Part shown: in pieces, positions 1 to 44,019 of the stretch | How positions within the stretch are numbered: position 1 is the first letter of the stretch | Layout: every line of letters starts with the position of its first letter | Source of the DNA: Bursaphelenchus xylophilus | Lineage: Eukaryota; Nematoda; Chromadorea; Rhabditida; Aphelenchoididae | DNA: 64,000 nucleotides | NCBI GenBank assembly: GCA_904066235.2 | Contig: CAJFCV020000002.1 | Coordinates: 2,604,001 to 2,668,000, forward strand | Direction of reading: 5' to 3' | The notes under the pieces: model-generated | Database searches by the model: none | The model's input: the letters and a program-made list of their open reading frames with translations, nothing else | Told to the model about the DNA's origin: nothing | Made by a program: the position numbers and the translations under genes

Positions 1-1470
1 TTTGTAATATAAAGCGGGAGATAAAAGATTTTCTGAAAAATTTTTGAAATTTTTCTGTTTTTACTTTTTTTTTAAAAAAAAAGTAAATTTTGAAAAATTT
101 CCGGAAATTTTCGATTTCGGAGAGTCAAAAAACATTCTTACTCCGAACGACAAATTTTTGGAAAGTTGGATCAAAAATGGCTCGCCAAAAGGTCGATCCG
201 CAAAGTTGAAACAAAAATGGCTCGCCCATTTTGGCTGGTGAGTAGGATGCCGTTTTTACTCACCTGCACGCCAATTTATTTTCTTCAAAACTATTTTTGC
301 GAGCTGCGCCCGGGAATTCCAGATGTGTCAAATTTCTCTCTCCCGGAAGAAACGTTTTGATTTTTTTTGAAGTTGTGAATCTATTTTCTCCACGAAGATG
401 GGCTGAAAAGTGATCAAGTAAGTTAGCATTAGCAAGAGGAGATGTACTTTTTTCAGTTGACACCAAAAATTTTCCTTTTATTTCAGAGAAAGGTACAAAT
501 TTTTTCCAATTCGTAAAGCTTCATGACCATGGATAATGTAAGTGCGCTTATCGCGTTTTTTGTTCCGTTATTGGAGTTAACAGTTCTAGGCTGGCGAGTT
601 CTAGAGGACACCTCACTTTAGTTTTGTTATATACTCTATCTATCAAACGCCACCAATTTCGATTTCTAGGTGTCATGTACAATATCGAAATCCGCTCAGA
701 TCTGCCGGATTTTTGCCACGAATGCGTTCTAAACTGAGGTAATAACGTAATAAGGCTCAAATAACGTTGTTACAATAACTTGAAGATAGTTTGCATAGGT
801 TTTACTTTAGTATAACATACTTTTGGAAAGTTAGTATAGTATTTGAAACTTTTACGTCGTTATTCCTCAAAATTTATGGGGTTTCATACATGGAGAATAT
901 ACATGAGAGTGGGGTCTCCTCTAAACGTTTCCCGACTTAGAATCTTGACGTCGTAGCAAAAAAGGAGATAATCTCACTTACATTATCCATGGTCATGAAG
1001 CTTTACGAATTGGAAAAATTTTGTACCTTTCTCTGAAATAAAATGGAAATTTTTGATGTCAAATGAAAAACGTACATCTCCTCTTGCCAATGCTAACTTA
1101 CTTGATCACTTTCCATCCCATCTTCGTGGAGAACATAGCTTCACAACATCGCACAAACGTAAAAATAATTTTTTAAGAAGAGAAAAACTTGACACATCAG
1201 GGAAAGACTTGGCATCAACCTTGCAACCTGCAGTGCGGGGCCAAAAAGAGGAATAAAGTAAAAACAAGCTCTGACTTTCGGCGACTCCGAGCGGGGAGTA
1301 AGATCCGGTCCTACTCCCGACCTTGAAGTCGGAAAGCCAGAAACAAAATTGACTTTTTTTTGCATTTTCCTTGAAGTAAACTGAAAATTTACTTTTTTTT
1401 TAAAAAAAAAGTAAAAACAGAAAAATTTCAAAAATTTTTCAGAAAATCTTTTATCTCCCGCTTTATATTT
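1..1470. repeat. Long imperfect fold-back element in sucg-1 intron
   Basis: The first ~80 bases, with the motif TATAAAGCGGGAGATAAAAG, reappear in reverse complement at about 1395-1470. A second pair of arms lies inside: 375-545 matches 960-1140 in reverse, including the phrase CCATGGATAATGTAAGTG. The middle is about 400 bp without a gene. The left end coincides with the window edge, so the element may extend further. Short open frames in the arms are mirror images of each other and are not genes. At 270-317 it also holds a ~48-bp stretch matching the right end of the transposon at 20097-22982. Confidence 0.8.
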
Positions 1471-1752
1471 TGATCGTTTTTATCACTTGAAACAGAATGC
1501 CAAGAAAAAAATTTTGGCGGTAGTTTTGAAATTTGAATTTTTTATTCCACTCTGATGGCGATAAAGTTGTCTAGTTACCTTTGTAACACTTATTTCACAA
1601 AAATCTTGTCGTTTTTACTGCTTGCAACAGAATGCCAAAAAAAATTTTTTGCGGGAAATTTGAAATTTGAATTTGCTATCGATCCAAAGTGATCTTCAGG
1701 ATATACAAGAATATATGTCATGTCCGCCCTTATTTTACACTCATTTTTTCAG

Positions 1753-3403
1753 AGTCCAATTCTTATTGGATCCAGCCAGGGAGGCATGAACATTGAGGAA
1801 GTTGCGGCCTCAAGCCCTGAGGCAATCATCAAACAACCGGTCGATATTAACACCGGGATTACCGACGAACTCGCTCTGGACGTCGTTCAGCGTATGGGAT
1901 TTAAAACCAAAGCCCAACAACAGGCGGTGGACACGATCAAAAAACTTTACGAACTGTTTTTGAAGTCGGACTGCAGTTTGTTGGAAATCAACCCGTTGGC
2001 GGTCGATACGAATGGCCAAGTGGTCTGTATGGACTGCAAGATCAATATCGATGCGAATGCCGCCTTCAGGCAAAAGGAATTGTATTCGCTGAGAGATGAG
2101 GCGCAGGAAGATCCATTGGAAGTTAGAGCTCATAAAGCCAACTTGAACTACATCAAATTGGATGGAAATATTGGATGTTTAGGTGAGAATTGGTGGGACT
2201 GAAGACAATGTAAGATTGGTCAAGGGTTTTTCTTTAGATACATATATGGGGAGAAAATCTATGTTGACAAGAGTTTAGGTATGAGATATGCAAAACCAAA
2301 AAAACTTGCTGATTTTTGGAGGTCTCTGTTCAAAAGTGAATAGCTAAAAAAACTTTATCATGATAGGAAAAACGAGGAAGGCTGTGCAAAAAAACATGCC
2401 CAGTTTGTTGCGTAAAATGCATTTTTGAAGTCAAAATTGGCCTACAAGAATTTTTAATATACGTCTGTGTACCTTCTTCCTTCTCAAAACATATTTTCAA
2501 ATTTCAGTGAATGGCGCCGGTCTGGCTATGGCTACCATGGACATTATCAAACTTCACGGCGGAGAACCCGCCAATTTCTTGGACGTTGGCGGCGGAGCTA
2601 CGGTGGATCAAGTAACGGAGGCCTTCAAGATCATTACGAACGACGCTTCGAAGGTTGACGCGATTTTGGTCAATATTTTTGGAGGAATCATGAGATGTGA
2701 CGTCATCGCGCAAGGAATTATCCAGGCGGCCAAACAGCTGGAACTCAAGATCCCAATCGTGGTCAGATTGCAGGGTAAGGAAGGGGAAAGCGAGAGGTGG
2801 TAGTGTGGTTACAGGACAATGCGTATTTTAGAGTAAAATTGGGCGTAAAAGTGATTTAGGTGGTGTTAGAGGTGTTTTTAGGCTAAAATAAGGTTTTTGA
2901 TGAGAAGTGTGATATGTAAGGGGAAAATGCTTCTGTTGTTTGTTGACCAGGCACCTTGACGTTCAATATAAATTAGTTGACAAGTCAAACCCAATGTTTT
3001 CAAAACCGATTTTATTGATTTATTTTTGAAAATCATCATTTTTATCAGAAATTTAAAAGAAAATTGAATATTTTTTTGAGCTTTTTTGACAAGTATAAGT
3101 TGCAATACCTCCTAAAATTGACTGTAAACTATTACACAAGCTCTTCTCTTACTTAGGTCTTACTTTCCACCCCTAATATCACATTTTTTTGCAAAAAAAT
3201 CCAAAAAAGTAAAAATACTCCAATTTCATTTGATTCCAGGAACCCGAGTTGGAGATGCCAAAGCTCTCATCTCCCATTGCAACCTCCGAATCTTGCCTGT
3301 GGATTCGCTGGACGAAGCCGCGAAGATGGTTGTGAAACTTTCCAGCATTGTTGAACTTGCCAAAGAAGCCTCGGTGAATGTCAATTTTGAATTATCGATC
3401 TAG
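1753..3403 (+). CDS. sucg-1: Succinyl-CoA ligase [GDP-forming] beta subunit, 3' part
   Basis: Mitochondrial TCA-cycle enzyme subunit that couples succinyl-CoA cleavage to GTP formation. Exons are 1753-2182, 2508-2774 and 3240-3403; phases agree and give 286 residues ending in VNFELSI. The protein reads closely like animal SUCLG2: IGSSQGG, CLLEINP-type ATP-grasp metal site ([11 protein letters not shown]), the ligase-CoA segment [27 protein letters not shown] and [13 protein letters not shown]. The GTP-specific rather than ATP-specific form is chosen from overall wording. The N-terminal ~140 residues, including the import signal, are absent; their exons should lie upstream of the window, beyond the fold-back element. 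A poly(A) signal AATAAA is at 3453. The next gene starts about 195 bp downstream on the same strand. Confidence 0.95.
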
Positions 3404-3597
3404 GTTATGGACTAAAATACGAATTGCCGCTTTTGAGATGTAAATTTTTTTGAATAAAAATTTAAAAAAAATCGAATTTTGAATTTTTTTTTTGAATTTT
3501 CGAGCGATCAAATTTTTCATTTCAAACTTACACTAAATTTGAAAATGAAACCGGTTTTTTGGTCGAAAATAGTCATTTTTTCCGTCCATTTTGCACC
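3404..3597 (+). promoter_or_regulatory. Short intercistronic gap, putative operon junction
   Basis: Between the sucg-1 stop and the LIM-gene start are only about 194 bases, A/T-rich, with an AATAAA at 3453-3458 followed by a T-rich tract. This spacing is typical of nematode operons, in which the downstream mRNA receives a spliced leader. A good trans-splice acceptor right at the ATG is not obvious; AATAG at about 3567-3571 is one candidate. Operon status is inference. Confidence 0.4.
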
Positions 3598-4591
3598 ATG
3601 AACGGCCGCTGCGCACAGTGCAAACACAAAATTGAAGAACGAACCGCTGTCTACGCGAATGGAAAGGTCTATCATACAGGCCATTTTCGCTGCTCTCTGT
3701 GTGATTTGAAGATCAATGATTACTATGTTTTGGAGGATGAGAACAATTTGAAATCTATTATTTGCTTGCACTGTCAGGCGAATAATAAGAGCCCAAAATG
3801 CAATGGTAAGTTGATAAAAAAATGTTGAAATTGGGGTTGGTCATCTTTGTGGAGTCTAGAAGTCGGTTCAATACAATTTTTATTGAGTTTTCGGAAATTC
3901 AGGTTTTTGTGGTGGGACTCAAAATTTTTGGTTTCTGGTTTTTTTCTCTCTTTATAGCAGGGTTTTGCCTGTTAAAGAGCTTTTGCTGCCTTCCTACTGC
4001 CCAAAAATTGCTTTGAGCCATTTTCCCGCCAATTTTCAAAAGTTCAGGTTTTCGTGGTGGGACTTCAAAATTTTTATTTTTCTCTCGGATTTGAACCAAA
4101 TATGGCAAGCTAGTGGCCTCACAAAGATTTTTGATTACCTGACTGTAGCATGTTCTGATCTTCATATTGTTTTAGAGTGCAAACTGGCGATTTCCGAGAC
4201 CTACGTCCAAGCCAAAGGAAAACCCTTCCATATGGACTGCTTGCTCTGTGGAAGATGCCGTCAGCCGTTTCCTGGTAAGAAATCTACCCAAAATGTTTTA
4301 AAACTTGACTTGACATAAAAGATTTTAAATTATATTACTTTAGGTGGTGAGTTCTACGAACTGAACGGCGAATTCTTTGATGCCAACTGTTATTGGGCCG
4401 CCCGCTTGCGTTATGAAACCACCAAAATTGAGGAGAGGCAAGATGAAAACTTCGAGGAGGATGATTCCGTGGCTGAAACTTCGAGAATCTCCGATTATAA
4501 CACAGTGATGTCATCGATAATGACCCGAGTCCGAAACAGGAAGTTTATCTTTGAAAAAGACACAGAAAGTCCCTCTTGTTCGCATAAATAA
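3598..4591 (+). CDS. Two-LIM-domain protein
   Basis: Three exons (3598-3805, 4176-4274, 4344-4591) give about 184 residues. LIM domain 1 (residues ~5-60) shows CxxC, the PINCH-like HxxHFxC core (YHTGHFRC), then CxxC. LIM domain 2 (residues ~68-120) has HMDCLLCGRC and ends in a Cys before YW. An acidic, Ser-rich tail follows. LIM domains bind protein partners through two zinc ions and often act at adhesion sites, the cytoskeleton or in nuclei; no catalytic role is implied. The first zinc half-site of LIM 2 is irregular (C-x3-C across the first splice). The start is the ATG just before the first LIM cysteines. Which LIM subfamily this is I cannot say; the first domain looks PINCH-like. AATAAA overlaps the stop at 4587. 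The next gene begins about 155 bp downstream. Confidence 0.85.
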
Positions 4592-4747
4592 ATTTAATTT
4601 CTTATCTTGAACGTTTTTATACCTGGTTTTGAAGGTTTTACATTTTGGCATTTCGTCAATCTCCGAAAATTCAATTTTGTCACTTCGCAACAAAAAATTA
4701 GAAAATAATTTTTTGTCGGAAGAATTTTTTGTTTTGCTCGAGGAAAA
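4592..4747 (+). promoter_or_regulatory. Second short intercistronic gap, putative operon junction
   Basis: About 156 bases of A/T-rich DNA separate the LIM-gene stop from the first plausible Rictor ATG. With the equally short gap upstream, the three genes fit a tricistronic unit. No separate promoter element is recognisable. Confidence 0.4.
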
Positions 4748-37041
<32,294 letters not shown>

Positions 37042-37750
37042 CTTTTTTTGAACTTTTTAATTTTTTTAGAGGTCTGAAAATATCGACCGGTCGATTTTTT
37101 AATTTAAATTTTTAAATATTTTTTAAGCTGCCTGAGGGCATTTTATGGAACTTTGGAGCGTTCAAAATCAAATTTTAGCGAAAATTTTTTATCGACCGGT
37201 CGATTTACTAAACAATTTGTTTTTTCAATTTCGATTTTTTTTGCCAAATCCCTTGAAATTGGCCAAATCGGATATTTATAGCCAAAAAACAGTCATGACT
37301 AGCCATATTTAATTATATCTTTCAGTACAGTATACTTTTCTTGTCATTTTTGATCACGAATACGTTTTATATCAATTGTTTTAATTGTTACTTACTTTAA
37401 CTTTGTTTATGTGGTCTTCCAAACACATTGTGCAATATTGCCATATCAAATTTTTTGTCGGGTAATCTTTTTCATTATGAACATTCCATTTCACCAATAG
37501 TTAGGCATAGAGAATATAAATTTTTTGTTTCGTTGAAAAAAAGGATGAATTTGGAAAAATTTCGGTACTCCGACAATTTTACGTATTTATTACCACATTA
37601 TACTGACAAAAAATATTTTGAGTTTTATTTTTTGCGATTTGAATCGAAATTAGAGAGATTACGATGTTATTAAGCACGGGAGATGAGAAATTACGACATG
37701 GTGTGATGTCAGAATATTAGAATGCCCGATTTGGAGGCATAAGTAGGACT
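37042..37750. other. Convergent intergenic region
   Basis: A/T-rich DNA between the 3' ends of Rictor (plus) and the astacin-like gene (minus). It contains two ATCGACCGGTCGATTT words near 37080 and 37195. No gene was recognised; an 81-codon frame at 37428 is A/T-rich and unsupported. Confidence 0.5.
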
Positions 37751-39674
37751 TCAAATGCGGAAGTCGTTCTTCTTTTTCCCTTTTCTCTTCACCACACACG
37801 GTCCTTTTGTCGGATCCGCAAAGCCAACCATGTGCGGACAGTACATGCTATTGAGTTTCACTGCGTCCCATCTGAAAGGAAAAACATTAAGTAAAGATTT
37901 TGACGGTTAAAAAATACGATGAAGACCGGTCAGGATCAAATTTGGTAAAAAAAAGTATCACAAACCAGGCATTTCGGTTGAAGAGAAGATTTTCTAGCAA
38001 GAGCTAGTACGATTACGACCCACAAATATTGATTATGACCTATTGTGGTAACTAATCTACTTCAGGGGCTAGATTGGTATCCAAATCAACGAAATGGCCA
38101 GCGAAAGAGTTGGATTGGTAGCCAAACCTTTGTATTGGCATAAAAATCGTCTACCCGGTTAGCCAAAGTGTTCGCTTGGCCTTTGTGTTTCGAAAATGGT
38201 TTGCAAAAGAGTTGAATTGGCCTTTGACTGCCCATGTGGAGGCGCTGAAGTTTCCACGTGGGCAGTCGAAATCCAATTCAACTCTTTTGCCAGCCATTTT
38301 CGAGATATAAAGGCCAAGCGAACACTTTGGCTAACTGTGTAGGCGATTTTTCTGTGGCACTTCGCAAAAAATCAATGGTCCGGGATTCCTTGGTTTTTCA
38401 ATTAGAATTTTTTTGACGTGTGATACCAAACCTTACCGTGTCAGCAGCCCGGCACGTTGCCCATTCCCAATATCCTTGTCCTCTCTTCCATTGCAATACA
38501 AAGTTACTGTATACCAGTTCCTTGCCTGCGACGGGATTGTAATACTTTCCGGATCGAACGGCCATTGCAGTTGTTCCTCCGAAAAGGAAGGGATCGCTTT
38601 TTTGATCTTGATCTTCTTCTTTGGCTGGATATACGAGGCGGCGTCCGGCCGCAAGTACTCTTCGCGGTATCCCATGTAACGAAGGAGCTGCTCCATCACC
38701 ATTCCTCGCGAGTTGTTGAAGTTCTCCTCGTTCAACGCTTTCTCGGAGAGGTAGATCAAAGAGCGTTGCGTCACGTCCTCAATGTTGTTGTCGGTGTAAC
38801 CTGAAAGACTTTTGAGATGGCAATTTCAAAATTGTGTTGTATATTGCAATTGTTAAGAAAGCCAAGGCAGATGGCGTATCTGTTTGGATATTTTAATTTT
38901 AAAAAAGGTTCTTACCACTGAATTTCTTGCTCTTTTTGATCACAACGTATGGTTTGTCCTCCTGCCAACGGTCGGCATGGTACCAGGGCTTGTAATCGAG
39001 CTCTTCGAACCTGAAAAGAATGAAAAAAATATTTTTTTCTAATGGAAGGGCTATTAGATATTCGTCTGTCGGGGAAATAATGAGCAAAATGTCGCAGCGA
39101 AAATCGCATCGCCGCCGAGAAAATCAAGTTGTATCAAAAATCAAATTTTTGACTTGAGCGATGCGATTTTCGATGCGCAATTTCGCTCATTATTTTCCCG
39201 ACAAACTGATGGAAATTTCAAACTTTTTTTCAAAGCTTACTTTATACAAGTCCTCCTCGAAATTTGGAAGAACGCGTCTCGGATGACTTGCCGGTCCCGA
39301 TCGCTCAAACTGGGCCATAAATAGACATCTTGATGAGCTGTTCTTTTCGAATACGATGTGTCGTCATCATCTTCGTCGACGTCGTTTGGGGAGAAGGTTC
39401 GAGAACCGCCAAGCTAAAAATTGAAATTTTTTGATTTAAAAAATTTTTGTTTTTTTTGATTAAAAAAATTTTTAACTAATAACATGTGATTTTTATGTAA
39501 AAAAATCTTTTTTTTCCTTACCCATCGACGATTACAGCCTGCTTTGGAGCGCTTTTTCTGTTCCGGAAGCTCTCCAGAGCTTTCTAACCCATTTTCGTCT
39601 CCAATTTCACCTTCGGAATAAGCGAAATTTACCAGGGAAAATAAAAATAGTGACCACAGTCCGAGCTTAACCAT
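37751..39674 (-). CDS. Secreted astacin-like protein lacking the active site
   Basis: Five minus-strand exons (39522-39674, 39241-39413, 38916-39010, 38437-38800, 37751-37871) join in phase to 301 residues. The signal peptide is LWSLFLFSLVNFAYS. The astacin fold is visible from VYLWPSLSDRD and ISRRTCIKFEELD, through the C-terminal GNGQRAGLLTRWDAVKLNSMYC, the counterpart of the usual IGQR-LS-D--KLN-LY-C. At the zinc site, where astacins have HExxHxxGFxHExxRxD, this protein has EQLLRYMGYREEYLRPD: the three zinc histidines and the catalytic Glu are all replaced while the flanking LRPD and YI remain. It should therefore be a pseudoprotease. Substrates or partners are unknown. The C-terminus is a short basic KRKGKKKN tail. 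A MITE B copy lies in the second intron. Confidence 0.8.
39060..39212. repeat. MITE B copy
   Basis: CTGTCGGGGAAATAATGAGC at one end and GCTCATTATTTTCCCGACA at the other, in an intron of the astacin-like gene. Confidence 0.8.
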
Positions 39675-40013
39675 GATTTTTGATTTTTTTTGTGCTTACT
39701 TTTTCATCACTTTTTTCGACCTGAAAAGAGAAATGTCGTAAAAATTTGAATAAGACAGGGTTTGCAAGCGGAGAAAAAATTGTCAAAAAATAAAAAAAAT
39801 ATATAAAAATCGAAAAAAAATATTTTTTTAAAAATATTTTGTTTTATAAAAAAATGTGCCAAAGCAAAAATTTTAGAGCTTTTTTGTTTTTTTCAGCGAA
39901 AAATTTAGAAAAATCAAAAAAATTTTCAAAAAATCCCAAAAATTTTTCCAACAAAAAATCCTCCAAAAAGTGGTAAAATTAGTCAATATCGCCGCTGCAG
40001 ACGTCTTATATAA
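39675..40013. promoter_or_regulatory. Divergent promoter region
   Basis: 340 bp of very A/T-rich DNA between two divergent genes. Many A/T homopolymer runs are present (AAAATATTTTTTTAAAAATA), and TATATAAA sits a few bases before the plus-strand ATG at 40014. It probably serves both genes; inference from arrangement only. Confidence 0.4.
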
Positions 40014-43000
40014 ATGGAAACCCCAAATCCACTAAAAACAATGCGAAGCGGCGGTTCAGAAACGGGGTCAATGAACGAACAGAACGGGAAATCCAGGAAA
40101 GGCGTCAAGATTTATATTATTTTTATATTGAATGTTGTGGGATTTGACGATGAATTGACATCAACGATTGCGGATTGGAAAGTAGCAAAAATTGATTGCA
40201 AAAAAACTATTTTTAAATCTCATGAAGGAACGATATTAAAGGAGCTTTTTGGCCGAGAGAGTATATGAAAAGTGGAGAGCGGTCAGAGAGAAAAGAAAAA
40301 CACTTTTTTGGCGATATCTTTGCCAGTTTCGCGTGGAAAAAATTGATTTTTTGTGGAAACATTACACTTTATGGTAGAAATAGGCATGACATTTTTTATG
40401 CAAAAATTCTCAAAAAAATACTTTTTTTCAAATTTCGACCAAAAAAATCTTGGTAATTTCTGCAAAGCGTGAGCTAGGAGTCCTGCATATGTCATATAGA
40501 AAAAATATTCTAAATTTGTGTCAAGTGATAAAAGTTCCTTATTTAGGCCACAACTTATAACTTTGCTGAAACTGCTCGGAATTAGCCCAAATTTAGCGTG
40601 CACGCTCAATTCATCGTTGTCAATGCCCGGACAGTGTGGATTTAGTTAGCGAGGTACCTTCTTTTTTACGTACCACCCTAACCTTCAAAAACGGCTGCAG
40701 CCTGTGATTTTACACTTTATACGATGAAACATGTCCGGAACTAAACTTATTGCCTCCGTATGGAACTAAATGAGTCGTCACAGCCTTCGTAGGCACCTTA
40801 AAACTATAGAGCTATTATGGTAATTCAGTGCCAGCTAGGTCGAAGCGTTTTTTCCCAACTTTAGTGCCCAAGCTTGGGCGCTGTTCGCGGAATACCTTTG
40901 TTGTGGCCAAAATAAGGAACTTTTTCCATGTCAAGTTTCATCAAAATTTGAGCGTCGCACTTTGAACATTCTCTTGTCAAAAAACCCCAAAAAACAAAAA
41001 AAATTTGATTTTTTCACCTCATTTCATATTTTTTACAACCAAGTGCGGTGGCCTGTCATGCTTTTTGCCGTCGGAATTTTGGTAATATTGATCGAATGTG
41101 CAATCTTTCTTCGGTGTGCGAGTAAGGACGTCTTTTTCTTGGTTGACTGGACTCATTTTGATAAAACGACCGAGATTTTTAAGTCGAAATTTGACAAAAA
41201 TGTGACACTTTTTTTGAGAATTTTGGCATGAAAAATTTCATGGCTATTTCTACTGTAGAGGGTAATGTTTCCACAAAAAATAACTTTTTTCCTCGCGGAA
41301 CTGGCAAAGATATAACCAAAACAGTGGGTTTCTCTCTGACCGCTCTCCCCGTTTCGCGTGCTCTCTCGGCGGCAAAGACGGTCGAATATTTCTGCTAAGC
41401 CTTCAAAGTATGAGTTAAATTTCCCGAAATTTCTTATGTGACCAAAACCGAATGTAGGCAAAATTCAAGGAAGATTTGAGCGTCATACCTCGAACACTTC
41501 TACTGTCATATTTCCAGGTAAAAAAACGAAAAATCCGACGCGAAACAAAGGAATTGTTGCAGCTCAACGGAGCAGACCTGGCGTGAGTTTGCAATTATTT
41601 TGATGAAATTTGGAGCAAATTTAAAATAGATTTAAAATAGAGCACATTTAAAATAGATTTATAAAGATTAAAATCTCTGACTTGCATTCTACGGCCAATT
41701 TTTTTTTGATTTTTTTTGAGTTTTTTTTTTTTTTTGATTTTTCTACTCTTTAGAATTTCTCCTCCGACAATTCTCATCGCGAATACCCGGAGGCCGCTCG
41801 GATTCGCGGTGCGGATTCGAGAACTTCGGCCGCGGACATGAGCAAACTCTTTGATCCGGACCCTCAAAAGGCCTCCAAAAGCCACGACACCACCGAAACT
41901 TCGCGAGAAAATTCGGCAGAAGCCGCGGAAGCCCCGAAAATCCGCGAATCGGACCGCGCCATGGAGCGGCTGAAGGAGAAACAGTCGGGCGTTCCGGCCA
42001 AACTCATTCAGCAAGACGAACAAGAGCTGAGCAAGAGGCTGAAGCCCAAAGACTATGATCAGCGCGCCAAGCCACTGGGCAAATGCATGAGCATGATGGG
42101 GAAATGCCAAAGTTTGCCGGGGAAATGCATGCATTTGTTGGGGGTGGTGAAAGCGGAGGAGGAGAGGAAGATTGTCACTCCGAAGATTGGCTGCGAAACT
42201 CCGGAGACGAAGACCAATTCAATGGTGGGTAAAATACGGGGAAAGAAGATTTTTTTTGTACTCGGCGGGTCAAAAAGTCTTGACATGTTTTCGCGGTGGC
42301 CTGCGCTTGCGGCGGAGTTGGACGATCGGGGAAAAGTGCGATTGGGGAAACTGAAAATTATTATTTTTCTTCGATGCAAGGGTCGAACTTAGGATAATCG
42401 ATGGTGCTGATTTCGAAAATGACACTCACTTTTTGATAGTTACTTATTTCCGTAAGTAGTACTGTAAGCATCAAAATTCAAAAGCTTACTATACTTTGTT
42501 GTACTACTTAAGGAAACAAGTAAAGATCAAAAAAATGAATGTAATTTTCGAAATCAGCACCCTCGATGACCATGATTTCGACACGTGCATCGAAGAAAGA
42601 TAATATTTTTCCGTTTCCCCAATTGCGATTGTCCTACCTGATCCAGTGGCAAAGAAAGCACCATTTTGTATCCGGGAAGTGTCAGAAATGTGGCAAAATG
42701 CTTCCTTCTTCAAGTAAAAAGCCTTGTTTTAAAGGGCGCGCATTTTCCCTCACAAAAAGAGCGCGCGCGCTTTTGAAATCGGAGTTTTTTCACCTGGAGA
42801 TGGAAGCATTTTGTCACATTTTTGATACTTCTCGGATGCAAAATAGTATATTTTTTGCCACTGGATCAGGTCTCCCACTGTACTTTCCCTGTCAGTTGCA
42901 GAGGAATTGAAGTTCATGAGAGCCTCGATACTTTATTGTAACACAAAATTTATTTTGTTTCCCGTTTCAGCAGCGCCAGTCCAAGAGTTCGACATCTGAT

Positions 43001-43051
43001 GCGGACAAAAAGCTGAAGTCGATCACACCGCCCAAAAATAACGACGGATGA
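40014..43051 (+). CDS. Small single-pass membrane protein of unknown function
   Basis: Well-supported exons are 41044-41121, 41518-41582, 41754-42224 and 42971-43051, all in phase. The first exon, starting at ATG 40014 and running to about 40105 (ending KSRK), is tentative because only a weak GC donor (G|GCGTCA) gives the right phase. The membrane segment is PVMLFAVGILVILIECAIFL, followed by a basic stop-transfer region and a long, charged, probably cytoplasmic tail (SRENSAEAAEAPK, KEKQSGVPAKLIQQDEQEL). The tail has three heptad-like repeats GKCMSMM, GKCQSLP, GKCMHLL. AATAAA follows the stop at 43064. I recognise no family. Introns carry a fold-back that brackets the membrane exon, a 150-bp palindrome and a MITE A. 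Confidence 0.6.
40275..41345. repeat. Fold-back arms bracketing the membrane-segment exon
   Basis: 40275-40440 (GTGGAAACATTACACTTTATGG) mirrors 41210-41345 (ATGTTTCCACAAAAAATAAC). Inside, 40530-40560 mirrors 40915-40935 (AAGTTCCTTATTTAGGCCAC). The exon 41044-41121 sits in the loop. Confidence 0.65.
42405..42560. repeat. 150-bp palindromic element
   Basis: GATTTCGAAAATGACACTCA at the left and TGTAATTTTCGAAATC at the right, imperfectly complementary throughout; intronic. Confidence 0.7.
42632..42884. repeat. MITE A copy
   Basis: CCTGATCCAGTGGCAAAGAA to TGGATCAGGTCTCCCACTGTA, in the last intron of the membrane-protein gene. Confidence 0.8.
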
Positions 43052-43312
43052 CCCGCCCTTCTGAATAAACACATTACTTTTTTGCGGATTTTCTTTGACT
43101 TTGAATGGTCAGTGAAGCCGGCTGAACAAATACGAGAACGGCTAATGCGCTAGAGTATAAAAACTCAAGTCTTTGAGGGATGCAAGTCTATATCGAGCAG
43201 GGTTACGAGGCAGCAAGTCTATTTTGGACAGGGTTATAAGGTGGTGGTATGGTCTTGATCTTGGCATCATTATGGTTCGGAAAAGGGTTTCTTTGAAATG
43301 CGATGGAAACAT

Positions 43313-43376
43313 CAGTCTGTCGGGAAAATAACGGCGGCTCATCGCGCTATATCTGCCAGTATTCCCGACAGGATGA
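43313..43376. repeat. Short MITE B copy
   Basis: CAGTCTGTCGGGAAAATAAC...TATTCCCGACAGGATG, only about 64 bp, so the ends are kept and the middle deleted. Confidence 0.7.
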
Positions 43377-43499
43377 TACATAAAATTATTTTATATCATG
43401 CTTTGTCATGCTTGGGCTTTGTACACGCCTTTCACGGCTTGTTCCATGTTTTCTACTTTTCTTCTTTGTCAAATTGTCCGTTTGCAAAGTTGTTGGAGT

Positions 43500-43790
43500 G
43501 ATTTCGGAGATATAAGAGGGGTTTCGGATAAATTCATGTTTTTCGGCCATGATGGTTGGCCACGCTTTTCGGACAAAAGAATTTTTTCTTCTGCACTGTA
43601 CAGGGCACACAATAAGCAAAAACTGCGCCATTTGCGAATAGTTCTTTCCATTGTACCGTTTAACACACATCTTATCCGGTTTTGAGCTCTGCAAGTTGCG
43701 AGACATAAAAGTTGGCATGGCCAAAATGCGTGGCTGAGCATGATGGCCGAAAAAAAAGCATTTACCCGGAACCCCTCTTATATGCAATGT
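43500..43790. repeat. Palindromic MITE, family D, with adjacent family C copy
   Basis: ATATAAGAGGGGTTTCGGATAA mirrors TTACCCGGAACCCCTCTTATAT. The ~130 bp after it (43800-43930) resembles family C (GGCTGCCGTTTGCACCCTAAC...GCGACTTTACAAACATG). Confidence 0.6.
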
Positions 43791-44019
43791 GCGAATAAGG
43801 CCTTTTTTTGCACTGAAATTTCTTGGTTCTTGCACCGTGCAATAGGCTTTTTTGGGCTGCCGTTTGCACCCTAACTTTCTGTACGGTGCATGCGTCAAAA
43901 ATAACTTTAGCGACTTTACAAACATGCTATGTAAGATTTGTATACATCTTTCGCCAACGAATACACTTTTGTGCGATTTTACCAAAGTTTTCCTCGTTTT
44001 AAATACGACCCTTCAGACG

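Noticed and set aside
41595..42134. 179-codon minus frame opposite the membrane-protein exon
   Set aside because: Antisense shadow of a well-supported exon.
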